Below, one piece after another: positions 49,291 through 58,397 of a DNA stretch of 64,000 nt. Positions within the stretch are counted from its first letter, which is position 1. The number at the start of each line of letters is the position of its first letter. The notes below the pieces were generated by a model that saw nothing but the letters and a program-made list of their open reading frames with translations, ran no database searches and was not told the origin of the DNA. A program made the position numbers and the translations under genes. The DNA comes from JAENVT01 sp031430695 (GTDB lineage: Bacteria; Actinomycetota; Acidimicrobiia; Acidimicrobiales; Ilumatobacteraceae): positions 1-64,000 of the forward strand of contig JANPBZ010000074.1 of assembly GCA_031430695.1 (NCBI GenBank), read 5' to 3'.

Positions 49291-52200
49291 GTGGAACCCG
49301 CTCATCAACTCGCCCCGCCCGTCGTGGCCGTGATGGTGGTATTCCATCCAGGCGACTGGTTCGACGAGGTCCTCGACGGCTTGGCCGATCAGGACTATGC
49401 CAATATGAAGAGCCTCTTCCTGGTCGTCGGTGAACCAGGAGATGTGCCAGACAGGGTGCGCCAGCGAGTTCCCAATGCGTTCGTGCGGGCGGTGGGCAAC
49501 ACTGTTGGCTACGGCGTTGTCGCCAACGAGGTACTGCGCCTGGTCGAAGGCGACAACGGCTTCTTCTGCTTCCTCCACGACGATGTCGCCCTGGATCCGG
49601 GCGCCATTCGCCTGCTCGTCGAGGAGTTGTACCGCTCGAACGCCGGGATCGTTGGGCCGAAGCTGGTCTCGTGGGACGACCCGGGCGTGCTGCAACACGT
49701 CGGTCTCGGTGTCGATCGGTTCGGCGAGATCGACTCGTTCGTCGAGGAAGGCGAGGTCGACCAGGAGCAGCACGACGCCGTACGCGATGTCTTCGCCCTG
49801 CCCTCGGCGTGCCTCATGATTCGCGCCGATCTCTTCAGGGCGATCGCCGGTTTCGACACCTCCATCGACTTCTACGGCGACGACGTCGACATCTGCTGGC
49901 GGGCTCACCTTGGTGGCGCGCGAGTGGTGGTCGTTCCAGCGGCACGCGCCCGCCACCGCGAGGCGTTGTCAGAGCGGCGTCCCGATCTGCGTCCGGCGTT
50001 GCTGCAGGCCCGTCACCGCATGCGCTCGATCGCCACGCTCACAGGGGCACGCCGATTGCCGCTGCTCACGATCCAACTGATCCTGGTCACTACTTCCGAA
50101 CTCGTCGTGGGAGTCTTCTCAGGCAAGCCGCGAGAGGCGTGGGCTTCGTTGCGGGCGATGTGTGGTGTCGTGCCGCGGCTGCCCGGCATCATCGTTCGGC
50201 GACGCGACGTTCGGGCCCTGCGCCGAGTACCCGACGGTGAGATCGCGGGCTTGCAACTACGCGGCTCTGCTCGCGTGTCGGCGTACCTGCGCAGCCGCGA
50301 TATGCGTCCATCGCGCGGCGAGAACTCGATCGAGCGGCGATGGCGTCAAACTGCGGGGTCTGCGCCGATGTTTGCGTGGATATGCGTGTTGGTCGCCGTG
50401 CTCTTCGGCAGCCGCCATCTGCTCGGTGGCATCCCGGGCTTTGGCGAGTTCATGCAACTCCCCGCGAGCCCGCGGGTGATGCTGAGCGACTACCGGTCCG
50501 GATGGTGGGGTCATGGCTTGGGGGCAACCACCCCGGTTCCCACCGGTGTGGCCCTGACGGCACTGGCCAGCACGGTGACGTTGTTCCACATGGGTCTGCT
50601 GCACACGGTCGGCGTGCTCGGCTTGTTGCTGATCGGCTATCTGGGTATCTGGCGTCTGGCGGGCCTGTTCCCGACGGCGCGTGCCCGGATCGCAGCACTG
50701 GTCGTGTACGCCGCAGTGCCGCTGCCGTCGCAGGTGTTGTCGAGCGGCCGGTGGGGCGCGCTGGCGTGCTACGCAACCGCTCCCTGGGTGGTGCACCTCC
50801 TGCGACGCAGCGCTGGCATCGAGTCGTTCGACGCCGACACCCACAAGGGCGACAACCGGGCCGATGAGTACCTGCCGATCCCGGCACGTCGTCGCCTGCG
50901 CACGCTGTGTCAGCTGGCACTGCTGACCGCTGTCACGTTCGCGTTTGTCCCGTCGTTCGCCTTCGTGGTGGTGGCGATGGCAGTCGTGCTTGCCCTCACG
51001 ACGCTCCTGGCCGGTGGCTCGTGGCGATCGGCGCTCATCATGGTGTCGATCGCTGTGGGTGCGGCAGTGCTCGCGTTTGCCGCCAACCTGCCGTGGGCCG
51101 CTTCGCTGTTCGGTCGCGACGGATGGGATCTGATCGCAGGTGTTCCGGTGCCTGTTGCCGACGGCGTCGCTGCAGGATCGAATGGAAGTCGCGCCCTTGG
51201 CGTGAGCAAGTTGGCGCAGTTCGGTGTGGGCAACGGCCAGTTCGGCATCCTGGCCATCGCGTTGTACCTGCCTGTGCTGGTCGCGCCGCTCGTCGCCCGA
51301 AGCTGGCGCCTGACCTGGGCGATTCGCTCTGCCGGCTTGGTCGTCGCGTTCGGCTGGCTCGCCGTACTCGACGATCGCGGCTTGAAGGTGCGATTGCCAG
51401 AGCCCGGAATCCTGCTGGCTCCCGTCGCCGTTGGTCTTGCGCTCTCGGCGGCGTGCATTGCCGCGGCCTTCCAGGACGACGTGCTCGCCGGCTCGTTCGG
51501 CTGGCGTCAACCGCTGGGCCTGCTCACTGCCGCGGCGATCGCCATCGGAGTGTTGCCGGGTATCACTGCGGTGAGCTCTGGCCGCTGGCGAACGCCGACG
51601 CTGACGCTGACATCGGTACTCGGACAGTTTCCGGAGAACCCGCCCGAGGGGGACTATCGAATCCTGTGGATCGGTGATCCACGCGTCATGCCGGTTCCGG
51701 CGTGGACGTTGGAGCCGGGCATCGGCTACGCCATCACCGACGACGGGCCGCTGACACAGTACGAAGCCTGGCCCGGCCGACCGTCCGAGACCGAGGCCGA
51801 GGTCGGCGCAGTCATCGAGCAGCTTGCCACCGAGTCGACGCTGCGCGGCGGCCGTCTCTTGGCGCCGTACGCCATTCGCTACATCGTCGTGCCGGTGGCC
51901 GACGGTGCGGCCAGTACGGTCGATCTGCCGTTGCCGCTCCCCAACGGTCTCGTCGACGCCCTCGATGACCAGCTCGACTTCGCTGCGCCGCTGACTCGGC
52001 CGCTGAACTTTCTCGTCTACGAGAACACCGCCTGGATTCCTACCCGCGCCCAGTTCGCCGTTGCCGACGCCGACGCCACCCGCCAGGCCGGACTCGATTC
52101 GCTCGCTCGACTCGAGCTCAGGTCGATCGCTTCGCCCGTGGCAATCGGCGCCGCCGACAACGACGCCGCGGATTTCGTGGTGGCGCCCGGCGCGGTCACG

Positions 52201-52614
52201 GTCGCTACCGGCGTTGACCAGCGTTGGTCGCTGCAGGTGGGTGCGGAGTCCATCCCGGCGCGGCCGGCGTTCGGCGCAACGACTGGCTACGACATTGCCT
52301 CGGGTGGAGCAGCCACGCTGCAGTACCACACGGATACGTCGCGAGCCTTGGCGTTGATCGGTCAGCTGGTCTTGTGGCTGGCGCTCGCTCTTGGCATCAG
52401 CAGATTCGACACTGCAACGGTGACGCGCTGGCGGCGGCGACACATCAACGCCGGACCCGACGCGCCGCTGCTGTCGATCGACGCACCGATCGCGGATTCC
52501 CTCGACCCGACGATTCTTGTCTCGATCGCAGACGAGACGGTGTGGCAGACGACGCCCGAACAAGTTGCGACCGAGGACGACGAGCCCGAGCAACACGAGG
52601 CGAGTGTCGAATGA
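49291..52614 (+). CDS. Giant GT2 glycosyltransferase fused to a polytopic membrane domain
   Basis: 1107 residues. Residues 1 to about 290 are a GT-A domain ('MVVFHPGDWFDEVLDGLADQ', 'FLHDDVALDPGAIRLLVEE', 'FDTSIDFYGDDVDICWRAHLGG'). From about residue 355 there are a dozen or more membrane helices with large external loops, ending in a soluble C-terminus. Such fusions occur in actinobacterial wall-polymer loci. GTG 9 nt after TAGCCT (49276-49281). Overlaps the DUF5719 gene (ATGA). Donor and acceptor unknown. Confidence 0.83.
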   Translation: MEPAHQLAPPVVAVMVVFHPGDWFDEVLDGLADQDYANMKSLFLVVGEPGDVPDRVRQRVPNAFVRAVGNTVGYGVVANEVLRLVEGDNGFFCFLHDDVALDPGAIRLLVEELYRSNAGIVGPKLVSWDDPGVLQHVGLGVDRFGEIDSFVEEGEVDQEQHDAVRDVFALPSACLMIRADLFRAIAGFDTSIDFYGDDVDICWRAHLGGARVVVVPAARARHREALSERRPDLRPALLQARHRMRSIATLTGARRLPLLTIQLILVTTSELVVGVFSGKPREAWASLRAMCGVVPRLPGIIVRRRDVRALRRVPDGEIAGLQLRGSARVSAYLRSRDMRPSRGENSIERRWRQTAGSAPMFAWICVLVAVLFGSRHLLGGIPGFGEFMQLPASPRVMLSDYRSGWWGHGLGATTPVPTGVALTALASTVTLFHMGLLHTVGVLGLLLIGYLGIWRLAGLFPTARARIAALVVYAAVPLPSQVLSSGRWGALACYATAPWVVHLLRRSAGIESFDADTHKGDNRADEYLPIPARRRLRTLCQLALLTAVTFAFVPSFAFVVVAMAVVLALTTLLAGGSWRSALIMVSIAVGAAVLAFAANLPWAASLFGRDGWDLIAGVPVPVADGVAAGSNGSRALGVSKLAQFGVGNGQFGILAIALYLPVLVAPLVARSWRLTWAIRSAGLVVAFGWLAVLDDRGLKVRLPEPGILLAPVAVGLALSAACIAAAFQDDVLAGSFGWRQPLGLLTAAAIAIGVLPGITAVSSGRWRTPTLTLTSVLGQFPENPPEGDYRILWIGDPRVMPVPAWTLEPGIGYAITDDGPLTQYEAWPGRPSETEAEVGAVIEQLATESTLRGGRLLAPYAIRYIVVPVADGAASTVDLPLPLPNGLVDALDDQLDFAAPLTRPLNFLVYENTAWIPTRAQFAVADADATRQAGLDSLARLELRSIASPVAIGAADNDAADFVVAPGAVTVATGVDQRWSLQVGAESIPARPAFGATTGYDIASGGAATLQYHTDTSRALALIGQLVLWLALALGISRFDTATVTRWRRRHINAGPDAPLLSIDAPIADSLDPTILVSIADETVWQTTPEQVATEDDEPEQHEASVE

Positions 52615-54050
52615 TTGCCGTTCGCCGACTGCTCGCCGGCTTGATGGTGCTGGCCACGGTCGTGGGGGTCGTCGCGCTACAACGCTCTCGCCCCGTCTCC
52701 AGCGTGCCCGCCGAGTTCTCGCGGCTCGGCAATGCCACCATGCCGTTCGTTCCGAAGGGAGAGTTTGTGACGTCGGCGTGGTTCTGTGCGGGCGTTCCCA
52801 TCGGAGGCCCGCAGCTGGGAGGGTCGGCCATCGTTGCCAACCCGTCGGAAGTGACGCTCGCCGGCAAGATCACGACGTTCACCGATGCTGCCGGAGTCGA
52901 AGCGGTGGCCGTTCCTTTCGAGGTGCCCAGCCGAGGCACGATGGTGTTCGATCTCGGCCAGCTACAGCCGCAGGGCTCGTTCGTGTCGGCAATGGTCGAG
53001 ATCTACGGGGGCGGCGGTTTCGTCGAGCAACGCGCGGACAGCCCCTCAGGCAGTGCCGTCTCGCCGTGCTCCAACTCGACGTCGTCGACGTGGTACTTCG
53101 CCGACGGCTACACCGTGGAGGGCAGCAAGGAGCAACTGGTCGTCACCAACCCGTTCCCGTCCGACGCCATCATCAACATCAGCGAGGCGACCAGCACCGA
53201 GAGTCGACAGCCGGCAATCCTGCAGAGCTTGCAGGTAAGGGCCAATTCCGTCCTCGTCATCAGCCAGGACCTGCTTGCCAAGCGTGAGTTCGTCCTCGCG
53301 GTCACGGTCGAGAGCACCCGTGGACGCGTCGTCGTCGGTCGCGCCCAGGAGTACGTGACATCCGTCGGTCGAGCCGGCTTCACCATGACCCTTGGCGCAC
53401 CGTCACTCGGCGATCAGTTCTACTTCGCCGACGGCGAGGTCGCTCCCAACGTGATCGAGCGGTACAGCGTCTACAACGCGTCCGAGACCGACGCCATCGT
53501 CAACGTGACGTTCCTCGGCCTCGATCCGGCCGCAGGCTTCGTCAATCCCGAGCCACTCACGGTTCCAGCCGGCAACGTCGTTTCGCTGATCGCGGGCGAT
53601 GTCGGCGTGCCGGCAGGCAGGCACGGCGCGGTGTTCTCGACCGAGACCGAAGGATCGATCCTCGTTGAACGGGCGATCACTCGACAGACCGACGACACTG
53701 TCGCAACCACGGTGGTCATGGGTTCGCCACCGTCGTTCGCTTCGACTCGGTGGAGCATGGCCATTGGGACCGACTTGGCTGTCGAGAACATTCTCGTCGT
53801 CTTGAACGCAACGGGTTCGCAGGGCACGGTCACGGTGAAGACGCTCGGCGCCGGGGGAGAGGTTCCGGTGCCCGGTATGGAGGCGATCGACCTGCCTGCC
53901 GGTGGGGTGATCACGATCGGAGTCTCAGATCCCACCGCTCTCGGGCATCCCCTCGTCGTCGAGTCGACCCAGCGGATCTTCGTCGAGCGGCTGCTGCCAC
54001 GCGACCCTGACCTGCGCGGTCGCTCGGGCTCCTTCGCTCTGCCGGGCTGA
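52611..54050 (+). CDS. DUF5719 family exported protein
   Basis: 479 residues: N-terminal signal/anchor ('VRRLLAGLMVLATVVGVVAL'), then beta-rich repeats with 'TSAWFCAGVP', 'STWYFADGYTVEGSKEQLVVTNPFPSDAIINI', 'DQFYFADGEVAPNVIERYSVYNAS'. The recurring '(W/F)YFA(D)G' followed by '(L/I)xxxNP/NA' suggests tandem beta domains. I recognise this as DUF5719, an actinobacterial outer-face family often next to the giant GT2. Coupled to it by ATGA, so likely part of the same envelope machine. Confidence 0.78.
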   Translation: MIAVRRLLAGLMVLATVVGVVALQRSRPVSSVPAEFSRLGNATMPFVPKGEFVTSAWFCAGVPIGGPQLGGSAIVANPSEVTLAGKITTFTDAAGVEAVAVPFEVPSRGTMVFDLGQLQPQGSFVSAMVEIYGGGGFVEQRADSPSGSAVSPCSNSTSSTWYFADGYTVEGSKEQLVVTNPFPSDAIINISEATSTESRQPAILQSLQVRANSVLVISQDLLAKREFVLAVTVESTRGRVVVGRAQEYVTSVGRAGFTMTLGAPSLGDQFYFADGEVAPNVIERYSVYNASETDAIVNVTFLGLDPAAGFVNPEPLTVPAGNVVSLIAGDVGVPAGRHGAVFSTETEGSILVERAITRQTDDTVATTVVMGSPPSFASTRWSMAIGTDLAVENILVVLNATGSQGTVTVKTLGAGGEVPVPGMEAIDLPAGGVITIGVSDPTALGHPLVVESTQRIFVERLLPRDPDLRGRSGSFALPG

Positions 54051-54054
54051 ACCG

Positions 54055-54501
54055 GTGCCTCAAATACTCATTGCCGCTGCCGTGCTGACGGTCGCCCTTG
54101 CCCTCGGGGCTGTCCTGCGGCGACGGGCCGGTGTTGATGCGCCCACACAGCCGGTGTTCACGGCTCCGGCTCAGATCGATCGATCCGACTTTGCCGGGGC
54201 CGAGTCGCCCTGGCTCGTGGCGGTGTTCTCGTCAGCATCGTGCATCGCCTGTGCCGACGTGGTCCGCAAGGCCCAGGTGCTGGCCTGCGCCGAGGTCGCA
54301 GTCGTCGATGTCGAGTACTCAGTCGCGGCGGCGCTGCACCGCAAGTACCACGTCGACGCGGTGCCGATTGCGATCGTCGCCGACCCCAGCGGGGTGGTCA
54401 GAGCAAGCTTCGTCGGCCCGATGTCGGCGACCGATCTGTGGGCCGCTGTCGCCGAAGCGCGACATCCGGGCTCGAGCCCCGAGCCAGACCTCGGTCACTA
54501 G
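54055..54501 (+). CDS. Membrane-anchored thioredoxin-like protein
   Basis: 148 residues: one N-terminal membrane helix ('LIAAAVLTVALALGAVL'), then a thioredoxin fold. The C-x-x-C is 'SCIACADV' after 'WLVAVFSSA', and the cis-Pro loop is 'VDAVPIAIVADPSGVV'. It starts 4 nt after DUF5719. Likely an outer-face thiol reductant or isomerase for the Cys-containing surface proteins of this operon; partner unknown. Confidence 0.78.
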   Translation: MPQILIAAAVLTVALALGAVLRRRAGVDAPTQPVFTAPAQIDRSDFAGAESPWLVAVFSSASCIACADVVRKAQVLACAEVAVVDVEYSVAAALHRKYHVDAVPIAIVADPSGVVRASFVGPMSATDLWAAVAEARHPGSSPEPDLGH

Positions 54502-54509
54502 CGCGGGCA

Positions 54510-55301
54510 CTAGCGAATCGGCTGCAACGCGTATAGAACGTTGACGCCGATGTTGCGGCGACGCTTGATCGCGAATGAATGGTTCAGACTGTCCTCGAGT
54601 GCGCGGTGATTGAAGCCGAGGTGGTCGATGTTCGTCCATCGCTTCTCCAGGTCCGACACGTCGCGCAGCAACACACCCCGTGCCAGTTCGCCCATGGACA
54701 ACGGTTCTCGATACTTGCGCGTCACGGCAAGTACGGCGCGCTGCGCGAGCAATGAGAGCCCGATCATGTTCGGTACCGAGATGATGATCACTCCATCGGG
54801 TGTCAGCAGGGCAGAGAGCTGCCGCAGGAAGTCGACCTTTGACTCGTAGAACCGCTCGCGCTCACCGATGTGTTCGAGCGTCTCGAGCAGGAAGACCGCA
54901 GACTTGGACCCCGCCCCGAGCGTGCTGATTGTCTGATCCCAATCGAAGCCTTCCGTGCACAACGTCGTGGTGTGCGAGAGCCCAAGATGTCTGACCACTG
55001 CGTCGGAGATCTCGATGAAATCTGGACGTATGTCGACTGCGACCACACTGTCGTACAGTCGATCGAGCGACGCCAGCAAGATGCCATCCGCGCATCCGAA
55101 GTCGACTACCTCGCCCTTGACGCCCAACGACTGAGCAAGCCGGAGGGCCACTTCGAAGTGCCGGGTCTTGATCGAGCCGATCAGCCCACCACCCAAGTAG
55201 TTGTAGGTGGCGTATGACGTCGCACCGAAATATTCGTTGCTTCCGCCTGCCCGGTCGTCGTACACGGAGCGTGGCGGCGGAACGAACAACGGCGGGGGCA
55301 T
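54510..55301 (-). CDS. Class I SAM-dependent methyltransferase
   Basis: 263 residues: motif I 'VKGEVVDFGCADGILLASL', acidic motif II 'VVAVDIRPDF', 'AVFLLETLEHIGERE', 'ALLTPDGVIIISVPNMIG'. The N-terminus has a proline run (MPPPLFVPPPRS). Similar to methyltransferases of surface-glycan loci. ATG 7 nt after TAGCCT (55314-55309), a promoter squeezed directly before the ftsH stop. Confidence 0.8.
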   Translation of the reverse strand: MPPPLFVPPPRSVYDDRAGGSNEYFGATSYATYNYLGGGLIGSIKTRHFEVALRLAQSLGVKGEVVDFGCADGILLASLDRLYDSVVAVDIRPDFIEISDAVVRHLGLSHTTTLCTEGFDWDQTISTLGAGSKSAVFLLETLEHIGERERFYESKVDFLRQLSALLTPDGVIIISVPNMIGLSLLAQRAVLAVTRKYREPLSMGELARGVLLRDVSDLEKRWTNIDHLGFNHRALEDSLNHSFAIKRRRNIGVNVLYALQPIR

Positions 55302-55314
55302 CCGTGCGAGGCTA

Positions 55315-57291
55315 CTAACGCGGCGCGTCCTCGATTGCCACCGCTGTCTCGTCGGCGGAGGCGACTTCGGTTGCCACTGCGCTCTGGCCGAGGCTCTCGT
55401 GGACGATGCGGGCGACCTCGCCGCCGTCGATGGTCTCACGTTCGAGCAGGGCTTCGGCCACCAGGTCAAGCGCTCGGCGATGCTTGGAGAGAACCTCGAA
55501 TGCCCGGGCCTCTTGTTCGTGCAGAATACGGAAGACCTCTTCATCGATCATCTTGGCCGTATCGTCGCTGTACTCGCGACCCTGAGTCATCAGATCCTCG
55601 CCGAGGAAGACTTGCTGGTGACCGCTCCAGGCCATGGGCCCGACGGCGTCGCTCATGCCCCATTCGCGGACCATACGTCGGGCGATCATCGTTGCCTGCT
55701 CGAGGTCGTTGGCTGCGCCGGAGTTGAGATGACCGAAGACGATCTTCTCGGCGACGCGCCCTCCCATGGCCCGGCAGATCACGTCGTCGAAGTATTCCTT
55801 CGAGTACGTGTGCCGTTCTTCCGGAAGGCTCCAGGTGACACCGAGTGCCATGCCTCGCGGCAGGATCGTGACCTTGTGCAACGGGTCGGCGTTCGGCAGA
55901 ACTGTCGTCAAGATGGCATGGCCACCCTCGTGGATCGCGGTCGCCCGCTTCTCTTCGGCGCTGAGTATCAGGCTCTCTCGGCGGGCGCCCATCACAACTC
56001 GATCGCGGGCGTTCTCGAAGTCGATGCGCTCGATCTGCTTGCTGCCACGGCGCACCGCGAACAATGCAGCCTCGTTGACGAGGTTGGCAAGGTCGGCACC
56101 GCTCATACCGGGCGTGGCTTTCGACATCACCTCGAGGTCGACGTCGGGGCCCATGCGCTTGTCTCGGCTATGCACCTTCAAAATGGCGAGGCGCTCCTCG
56201 TTTTCGGGCAGGGGTACGACGATCGTGCGATCAAATCGTCCAGGCCGCAGCAGCGCAGGGTCGAGAATGTCGGGGCGGTTGGTCGCGGCAAGGATGACAA
56301 TGCCCTCGGACGTTTCGAAGCCGTCCATTTCGGCCAGCAACTGATTGAGCGTCTGCTCGCGTTCGTCGTGACCGCCTCCCAGGCCGGCGCCACGCTTGCG
56401 GCCTATCGAATCGATCTCGTCGACGAAGATGATGGCCCTGCCCATCTTGCGAGCCTGCTGGAACAGATCGCGAACGCGGCTGGCGCCGACGCCGACGAAC
56501 ATCTCCATGAAGTCGCTGCCGGTGACCGACAAGAAGCCCACGCCGGCCTCGCCGGCAACGGCGCGAGCGAACAGCGTCTTGCCTGTACCTGGTGGACCGA
56601 CCAGCAACATGCCCTTCGGAACTCGGGCACCGATCTCGCGGAATCGCTCGGGCATGCGCAGGAAGTCGACCACTTCGGTGATTTCTTGCTTCACACCTTC
56701 GTAGCCGGCGATATCGGCGAACGTTGTCGACGGTTTGTCGGTCGTGTACGCCTTTGCCCGGCTGCGCCCGATCGACATCACATTGCCCATCTGGCCCGCA
56801 GCGCGACGTTGCATCCACATGAAGAACCCGATCAGCAGCACGAGCGGCAGCAACAAGCTCGCCCAGCTGAGCAGCCAGTTGGAACTCGGCGTCTTGGCCT
56901 CGAACTCGATGCCTTTGTCTTGCAGCTCCTGGGTTTGCGCCTCGTTCGGGAAGTTGTTCGGGGCGGTGCTGGTGAACTTCTCGCCGTTGGCCAGTTCGCC
57001 ATTGATGCTGTTGGTCTGATTGTTGATGGTGAAGGTCTTGACGTCGCCCTGCTCGACCGCTGTCCAAAAGGCGCTGAACGTTCGCTTCTCGGTGCTCGTC
57101 GTCGGCCACACACGTGGCAGTGCGAACGACAGCATCAGCACGGCGAAAAGCACCGGGATGACCCAACGCGGCCATCCACTACCGATGGGTCGTCGACCGC
57201 CGCGCTCGGGAGGCTGTTGATCGTTCTGCTGGCCGCGACCGCCCGAGCGGCCGGGCGGCGGCGGGGGAGGCGGTGGAGGCAGGTTGCTCAT
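55315..57291 (-). CDS. ftsH: ATP-dependent zinc metalloprotease FtsH
   Basis: 658 residues: N-terminal membrane helix, extracytoplasmic domain, second helix ('LLSWASLLLPLVLLIGFFMW'), AAA+ module with Walker A 'GPPGTGKT', Walker B 'IIFVDEIDSIG', arginine finger 'RPGRFDR', then zinc site 'HEGGHA' and 'DVICRAMGGRVAE'. It degrades membrane and regulatory proteins. I chose the ATG at 57291, 6 nt after TAGCAT (57303-57298), over one two codons earlier (57297). The N-terminus is odd: MSNL followed by nine prolines in a row. Confidence 0.95.
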   Translation of the reverse strand: MSNLPPPPPPPPPGRSGGRGQQNDQQPPERGGRRPIGSGWPRWVIPVLFAVLMLSFALPRVWPTTSTEKRTFSAFWTAVEQGDVKTFTINNQTNSINGELANGEKFTSTAPNNFPNEAQTQELQDKGIEFEAKTPSSNWLLSWASLLLPLVLLIGFFMWMQRRAAGQMGNVMSIGRSRAKAYTTDKPSTTFADIAGYEGVKQEITEVVDFLRMPERFREIGARVPKGMLLVGPPGTGKTLFARAVAGEAGVGFLSVTGSDFMEMFVGVGASRVRDLFQQARKMGRAIIFVDEIDSIGRKRGAGLGGGHDEREQTLNQLLAEMDGFETSEGIVILAATNRPDILDPALLRPGRFDRTIVVPLPENEERLAILKVHSRDKRMGPDVDLEVMSKATPGMSGADLANLVNEAALFAVRRGSKQIERIDFENARDRVVMGARRESLILSAEEKRATAIHEGGHAILTTVLPNADPLHKVTILPRGMALGVTWSLPEERHTYSKEYFDDVICRAMGGRVAEKIVFGHLNSGAANDLEQATMIARRMVREWGMSDAVGPMAWSGHQQVFLGEDLMTQGREYSDDTAKMIDEEVFRILHEQEARAFEVLSKHRRALDLVAEALLERETIDGGEVARIVHESLGQSAVATEVASADETAVAIEDAPR

Positions 57292-57376
57292 TCCCATATG
57301 CTACGGGTCTTCGAGGCAATTGGTTCTGCAGCGGTGCATCCACCACCAGAGTCCGTGTGGCGCATAATTTGACCGC

Positions 57377-57613
57377 ATGAATCGGCAGTGTTCGCGCAGC
57401 GGATGCGCGCAGGTGGCGTGCTCGACGCTCTCGTACCAGTACGGCCGGGCGATCGTCTGGCTCGACGACCTCACTGCCAGTCGCGACCCTCACGACTACG
57501 ACTTGTGCGAGCGCCATACAGCGCGGCTCTCAGTGCCCAACGGATGGCGGCTGGAAGACAGGCGCAGCCGACGCGTCCTGGTTTTCTCGGCGACATCCCG
57601 GCTCGCCGGCTGA
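57377..57613 (+). CDS. DUF3499 family protein
   Basis: 78 residues with 'CSRSGCAQVACSTLSYQYGRAIVWL', 'DLCERHTARLSVPNGWRLED'. The Cys pairs and C-x2-H pattern suggest a zinc site. DUF3499 is a small actinobacterial family that keeps company with phosphomannomutase and F420 genes, as here. ATG 6 nt after TAATTT (57365-57370). Function unknown. Confidence 0.82.
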   Translation: MNRQCSRSGCAQVACSTLSYQYGRAIVWLDDLTASRDPHDYDLCERHTARLSVPNGWRLEDRRSRRVLVFSATSRLAG

Positions 57614-57620
57614 AGCCGGC
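57605..57620 (+). terminator. Possible hairpin at the end of the DUF3499 gene
   Basis: GCCGGC-TGAA-GCCGGC, 6-bp stem and 4-nt loop overlapping the stop codon, 17 bp before the next -10. No T-tract follows. Confidence 0.3.
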
Positions 57621-57650
57621 ACACCTCGTACGCCGGTAATCTGTCGCCTC

Positions 57651-58397
57651 ATGCCCGGCGCCCAGGTTCCTCCGACGCGTGTCGATCCCGACCAGGCCGG
57701 CGTCGGCGTTGGTCAGGCTGTCACTGTCTGGTTCGCCACCTGGGTGGTCGGGAACCTGCTGGGAGCGGCAGTGATCGCCGCCGCCGGGTACGAGAACGCA
57801 TCCGAGGCGCCGGTGTGGGTCACGATGGTGTTGGCCACGGCCTTGTGGGCGCCGATGCTCGCAGGTCTGTGGGTGCTCAGCGACCGCGTCTCCAGGCCCC
57901 GGTTTGCCCGGCCCGGCTTCGCCGCCGACTACGGCCTGCGATTCAAGGTCGTGGATCTCGTCGGTGTGCCCATCGGAGTGTTGTCACAACTTGTCGCGCT
58001 GCGACTGGTCTACTGGCCGCTCGAGCGCGGCTGGCCCGACACCTTCAGTCGTTCGCGAGTCGAACGCAACGCCCGCGATCTGTACGACCGGGCACATGGC
58101 GGTTGGCTCATCGGCCTGGTCGCCATTGTCGTCATCGGTGCACCGTTGGTCGAGGAACTGGTGTATCGCGGCTTGCTGCAGGGCGCGGCGCTGCGACGTT
58201 TGCACGAGGCGGTGGCGGTGGTCGCGGTCGCTGCGTTCTTCGCGCTGATCCACTTCCGCTTGGTCGAGTTCCCGGGGCTCTTCGTGTTCGGACTGGTGCT
58301 CGGAGTCTGCGCACTGGTCACCGGCAGGTTGGGGATGGGCATCGTGGCTCACATGGCCTTCAATGCGACCGGACTGCTGTTGGTGGCCCAGACATGA
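57651..58397 (+). CDS. CPBP (CAAX/Abi) family intramembrane metalloprotease
   Basis: 248 residues, about 6-7 helices. The catalytic motif is 'APLVEELVYRGLLQGAA' (EExxxR), with the second His in 'ALIHFRLVEFPGLFVFGLVLG' and a third in 'GIVAHMAFNATGL'. Substrate unknown. ATG 8 nt after TAATCT (57637-57642). Its stop overlaps the next ATG (ATGA). Confidence 0.85.
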   Translation: MPGAQVPPTRVDPDQAGVGVGQAVTVWFATWVVGNLLGAAVIAAAGYENASEAPVWVTMVLATALWAPMLAGLWVLSDRVSRPRFARPGFAADYGLRFKVVDLVGVPIGVLSQLVALRLVYWPLERGWPDTFSRSRVERNARDLYDRAHGGWLIGLVAIVVIGAPLVEELVYRGLLQGAALRRLHEAVAVVAVAAFFALIHFRLVEFPGLFVFGLVLGVCALVTGRLGMGIVAHMAFNATGLLLVAQT

